From Streptomyces sp. YIM 121038 (GTDB lineage Bacteria > Actinomycetota > Actinomycetes > Streptomycetales > Streptomycetaceae), in NCBI RefSeq assembly GCF_006088715.1, contig NZ_CP030771.1, positions 8,554,001 through 8,618,000 on the forward strand: a stretch of 64,000 bases of DNA. Direction: 5' to 3'. Under the pieces are notes generated by a model. The model was not told the origin of the DNA. It ran no database searches and saw only the letters and a program-made list of their open reading frames with translations. The number at the start of each line of letters is the position of its first letter. Position 1 is the stretch's first letter. The translations under genes were made by a program, and so were the position numbers. Below, piece after piece: positions 62,555 to 64,000 of this stretch.

Positions 62555-63582
62555 CCTCCGCGCCCGACAAGCGGCGCGACCGGGGGACCCGGACCCGCCG
62601 GGTCCCCTGGGGGCCCATGGCACGGCTCGCCGCCCGGCGAGCCGTGTTCGCCGTCCCGGTCCTGTTCGTCGTGACCTTCGGCGTCTTCGCCGTCGCCGAG
62701 GCCTCGCCCTTCGACCCCGTCAAGGCGTACGCGGGCACGGCCGGGCTCACCGCGTCCCAGGAGAACCTCGACCAGCTGCGCGCCAACCTCGGCGTCGACA
62801 AGCCGCTGGTGAGCCGCTGGTGGGACTGGCTCACCTCGGCCCTCAGCGGCGACCTCGGCGACTCCAGCACGCTGCGCCAGCCCGTCGCCGACGCCATCGG
62901 CGAGCGCATCGGCTGGTCGGTGCTGCTCGCCGCCACCGCCTTCCTCCTCGCGATCCTGCTCGGCTCGGCCCTCGGCGTCCTCGCCGCGCGCCGCCCCGGC
63001 GGCTGGCTCGACCGGGGCATCACCTCGCTCGCCTACACCCTGGAGGCCGCACCGCCGTTCTGGCTCGGCCTCCTCGTGATGTGGCTGTTCGCCCTGAAGC
63101 TGGACGTGCTCCCCGCGGGCGGGCTCACCGACACCGCCCGTACGACGGTGACGTTCGACCAGGTCACCAGCCATCTGATCCTGCCCGCCGCCGTCCTCGC
63201 GATCTCCCAGCTGCCGTGGTTCGTCCTGTACGTGCGCCAGAGCGTCGGCGACGCGCTCGGCGACGACCCCGTGCGCGGCGCCCGCGCCCGCGGCCTCGCC
63301 GAACGCACCGTGCTGCTGAAGCACGCCTTCCGCTCCGGCATGCTGCCGGTGCTCACCCTCGTCGGCTCCCGCGTGCCCGAACTCATCACCGGCGCCCTGC
63401 TCGTGGAGACCGTCTTCAGCTGGCCCGGCATCGCCGCGGCCACCGTGGGCGCCGCCACCTCCGTGGACTTCCCGCTGCTCGCCGCGCTCACCGCGCTCGC
63501 GACGGCCGCCGTCCTGCTCGGCAACCTCCTCGCGGACCTGCTGTACGGGCTCGCCGACCCCAGGGTGGGATTCGATGGCTGA
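62551..63582 (+). CDS. nikB: Nickel/peptide ABC transporter permease (probable NikB)
   Basis: A 343-residue permease of the DppB/NikB type. After an Arg-rich cytoplasmic start come six membrane segments. [29 protein letters not shown] is the EAA loop. The GTG start overlaps the upstream stop (GTGA). It should form the membrane channel with the following partial gene. Confidence 0.85.
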   Translation: MTSAPDKRRDRGTRTRRVPWGPMARLAARRAVFAVPVLFVVTFGVFAVAEASPFDPVKAYAGTAGLTASQENLDQLRANLGVDKPLVSRWWDWLTSALSGDLGDSSTLRQPVADAIGERIGWSVLLAATAFLLAILLGSALGVLAARRPGGWLDRGITSLAYTLEAAPPFWLGLLVMWLFALKLDVLPAGGLTDTARTTVTFDQVTSHLILPAAVLAISQLPWFVLYVRQSVGDALGDDPVRGARARGLAERTVLLKHAFRSGMLPVLTLVGSRVPELITGALLVETVFSWPGIAAATVGAATSVDFPLLAALTALATAAVLLGNLLADLLYGLADPRVGFDG

Positions 63583-64000
63583 GACCACCTGGCGCCCGGC
63601 CTCCGCGCGCGCCGCGCGCACCTCGGCCACGGCCACCCGCGCGTGGCGGGTGTGGGGCTCCGCCGCGATCGTCGCGGCCGTCGTGCTCGCCGTCCTGATC
63701 GTGCCGCCGGTCGTCGACCTCGACGAGCAGGCCGTGCACCTCGCGGACAAGCTCCTGCCGCCCTCCCTCGCCCACCCCTTCGGCACCGACGACGTGGGCC
63801 GCGACCTGCTGGTGCGCTGTGTGTACGGGCTGCGCGTGTCGCTGCTCGTCGGCGTCGTCGCCGCCGTGGTGGCCACCGTCGTCGGCACCGCGGTGGGCGC
63901 CCTCGCCGCCGCCTGCGGCGGCTGGGTGGACCGGATCGTGATGCGCGTCGTCGACGTCTTCGCGTCGGTCCCGCACCTGCTGCTCGGCATCTTCGTCGTC
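63575..64000 (+). CDS. nikC: Nickel/peptide ABC transporter permease (probable NikC), 5' part
   Basis: The first 142 residues of a DppC/NikC-type permease; the rest lies beyond the window. PFGTDDVGRDLLVRCVYGLRVSLLVG is the family's N-terminal periplasmic and second membrane segment signature. It begins eight bases before the upstream stop. ATPase genes are expected next. Confidence 0.85.
   Translation, partial: MAETTWRPASARAARTSATATRAWRVWGSAAIVAAVVLAVLIVPPVVDLDEQAVHLADKLLPPSLAHPFGTDDVGRDLLVRCVYGLRVSLLVGVVAAVVATVVGTAVGALAAACGGWVDRIVMRVVDVFASVPHLLLGIFVV

Overview
The window looks like chromosomal DNA of a Streptomyces or very close relative. It is about 73% GC with almost only G/C at third codon positions. 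Promoters are of the TTGAC/TAnnnT type and several lack a leader, being followed by ATG after 6-7 nt. GTG and TTG starts are common, and the gene content (LAL-type LuxR regulator, CHAT protease, DasR-like and Nur-like operators) is typical of the genus. No rRNA, tRNA, CRISPR array, integrase or transposase was seen.

Layout. 1-7.5 kb: the end of a GH18 chitinase, a large LuxR/ATPase regulator, an MFS transporter, a PPOX-fold flavin/F420 protein and an FAD monooxygenase. 7.5-18 kb: a compact non-contractile phage-tail module on the minus strand (tail terminator, tube, G/GT chaperones with a -1 frameshift site, coiled-coil protein, short tape measure, distal-tail, minor-tail and baseplate proteins) with no head, packaging, lysis or integration genes, divergent from a CpXC-TPR-CHAT caspase-like protein. 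18-27.7 kb: katG with a divergent Fur regulator, a quinone oxidoreductase, a LysR/EamA pair, a glyoxalase, a secreted zinc metalloprotease and a Crp-family regulator.

27.7-32.7 kb: a tightly coupled four-gene operon coding for a class III nucleotidyl-cyclase-like protein, a P-loop (STAND-like) protein, an SPFH/band-7-like protein and a small membrane protein with the signature of Pycsar effectors. I read it as an extended cyclic-nucleotide (Pycsar-like) conflict system; with the tail/CHAT locus it is the best candidate for something undescribed.

32.8-47.5 kb: glyceraldehyde-3-phosphate dehydrogenase, a Nudix hydrolase, two secreted proteins, then a five-gene minus-strand operon (PhyH dioxygenase, glycosyltransferase-like protein, PLP decarboxylase, GNAT acetyltransferase, MFS exporter) that looks like a small biosynthetic cluster. 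Its inferred promoter carries two DasR-like sites, as does that of the neighbouring GH3 N-acetylglucosaminidase. 47.5-64 kb: a quaternary-amine ABC transporter whose ATPase gene lies convergent to the permease/binding-protein genes, lutABC lactate oxidation, a peptidase, a PIG-L deacetylase, an XRE-cupin regulator, a quinone oxidoreductase with two acyl-CoA dehydrogenases, and the start of a nickel/peptide ABC operon behind a Nur-like box.

Convergent gene pairs are often separated by long perfect GC palindromes that should terminate transcription from both sides. Functions are inferred from motifs read by eye; no database search was possible.
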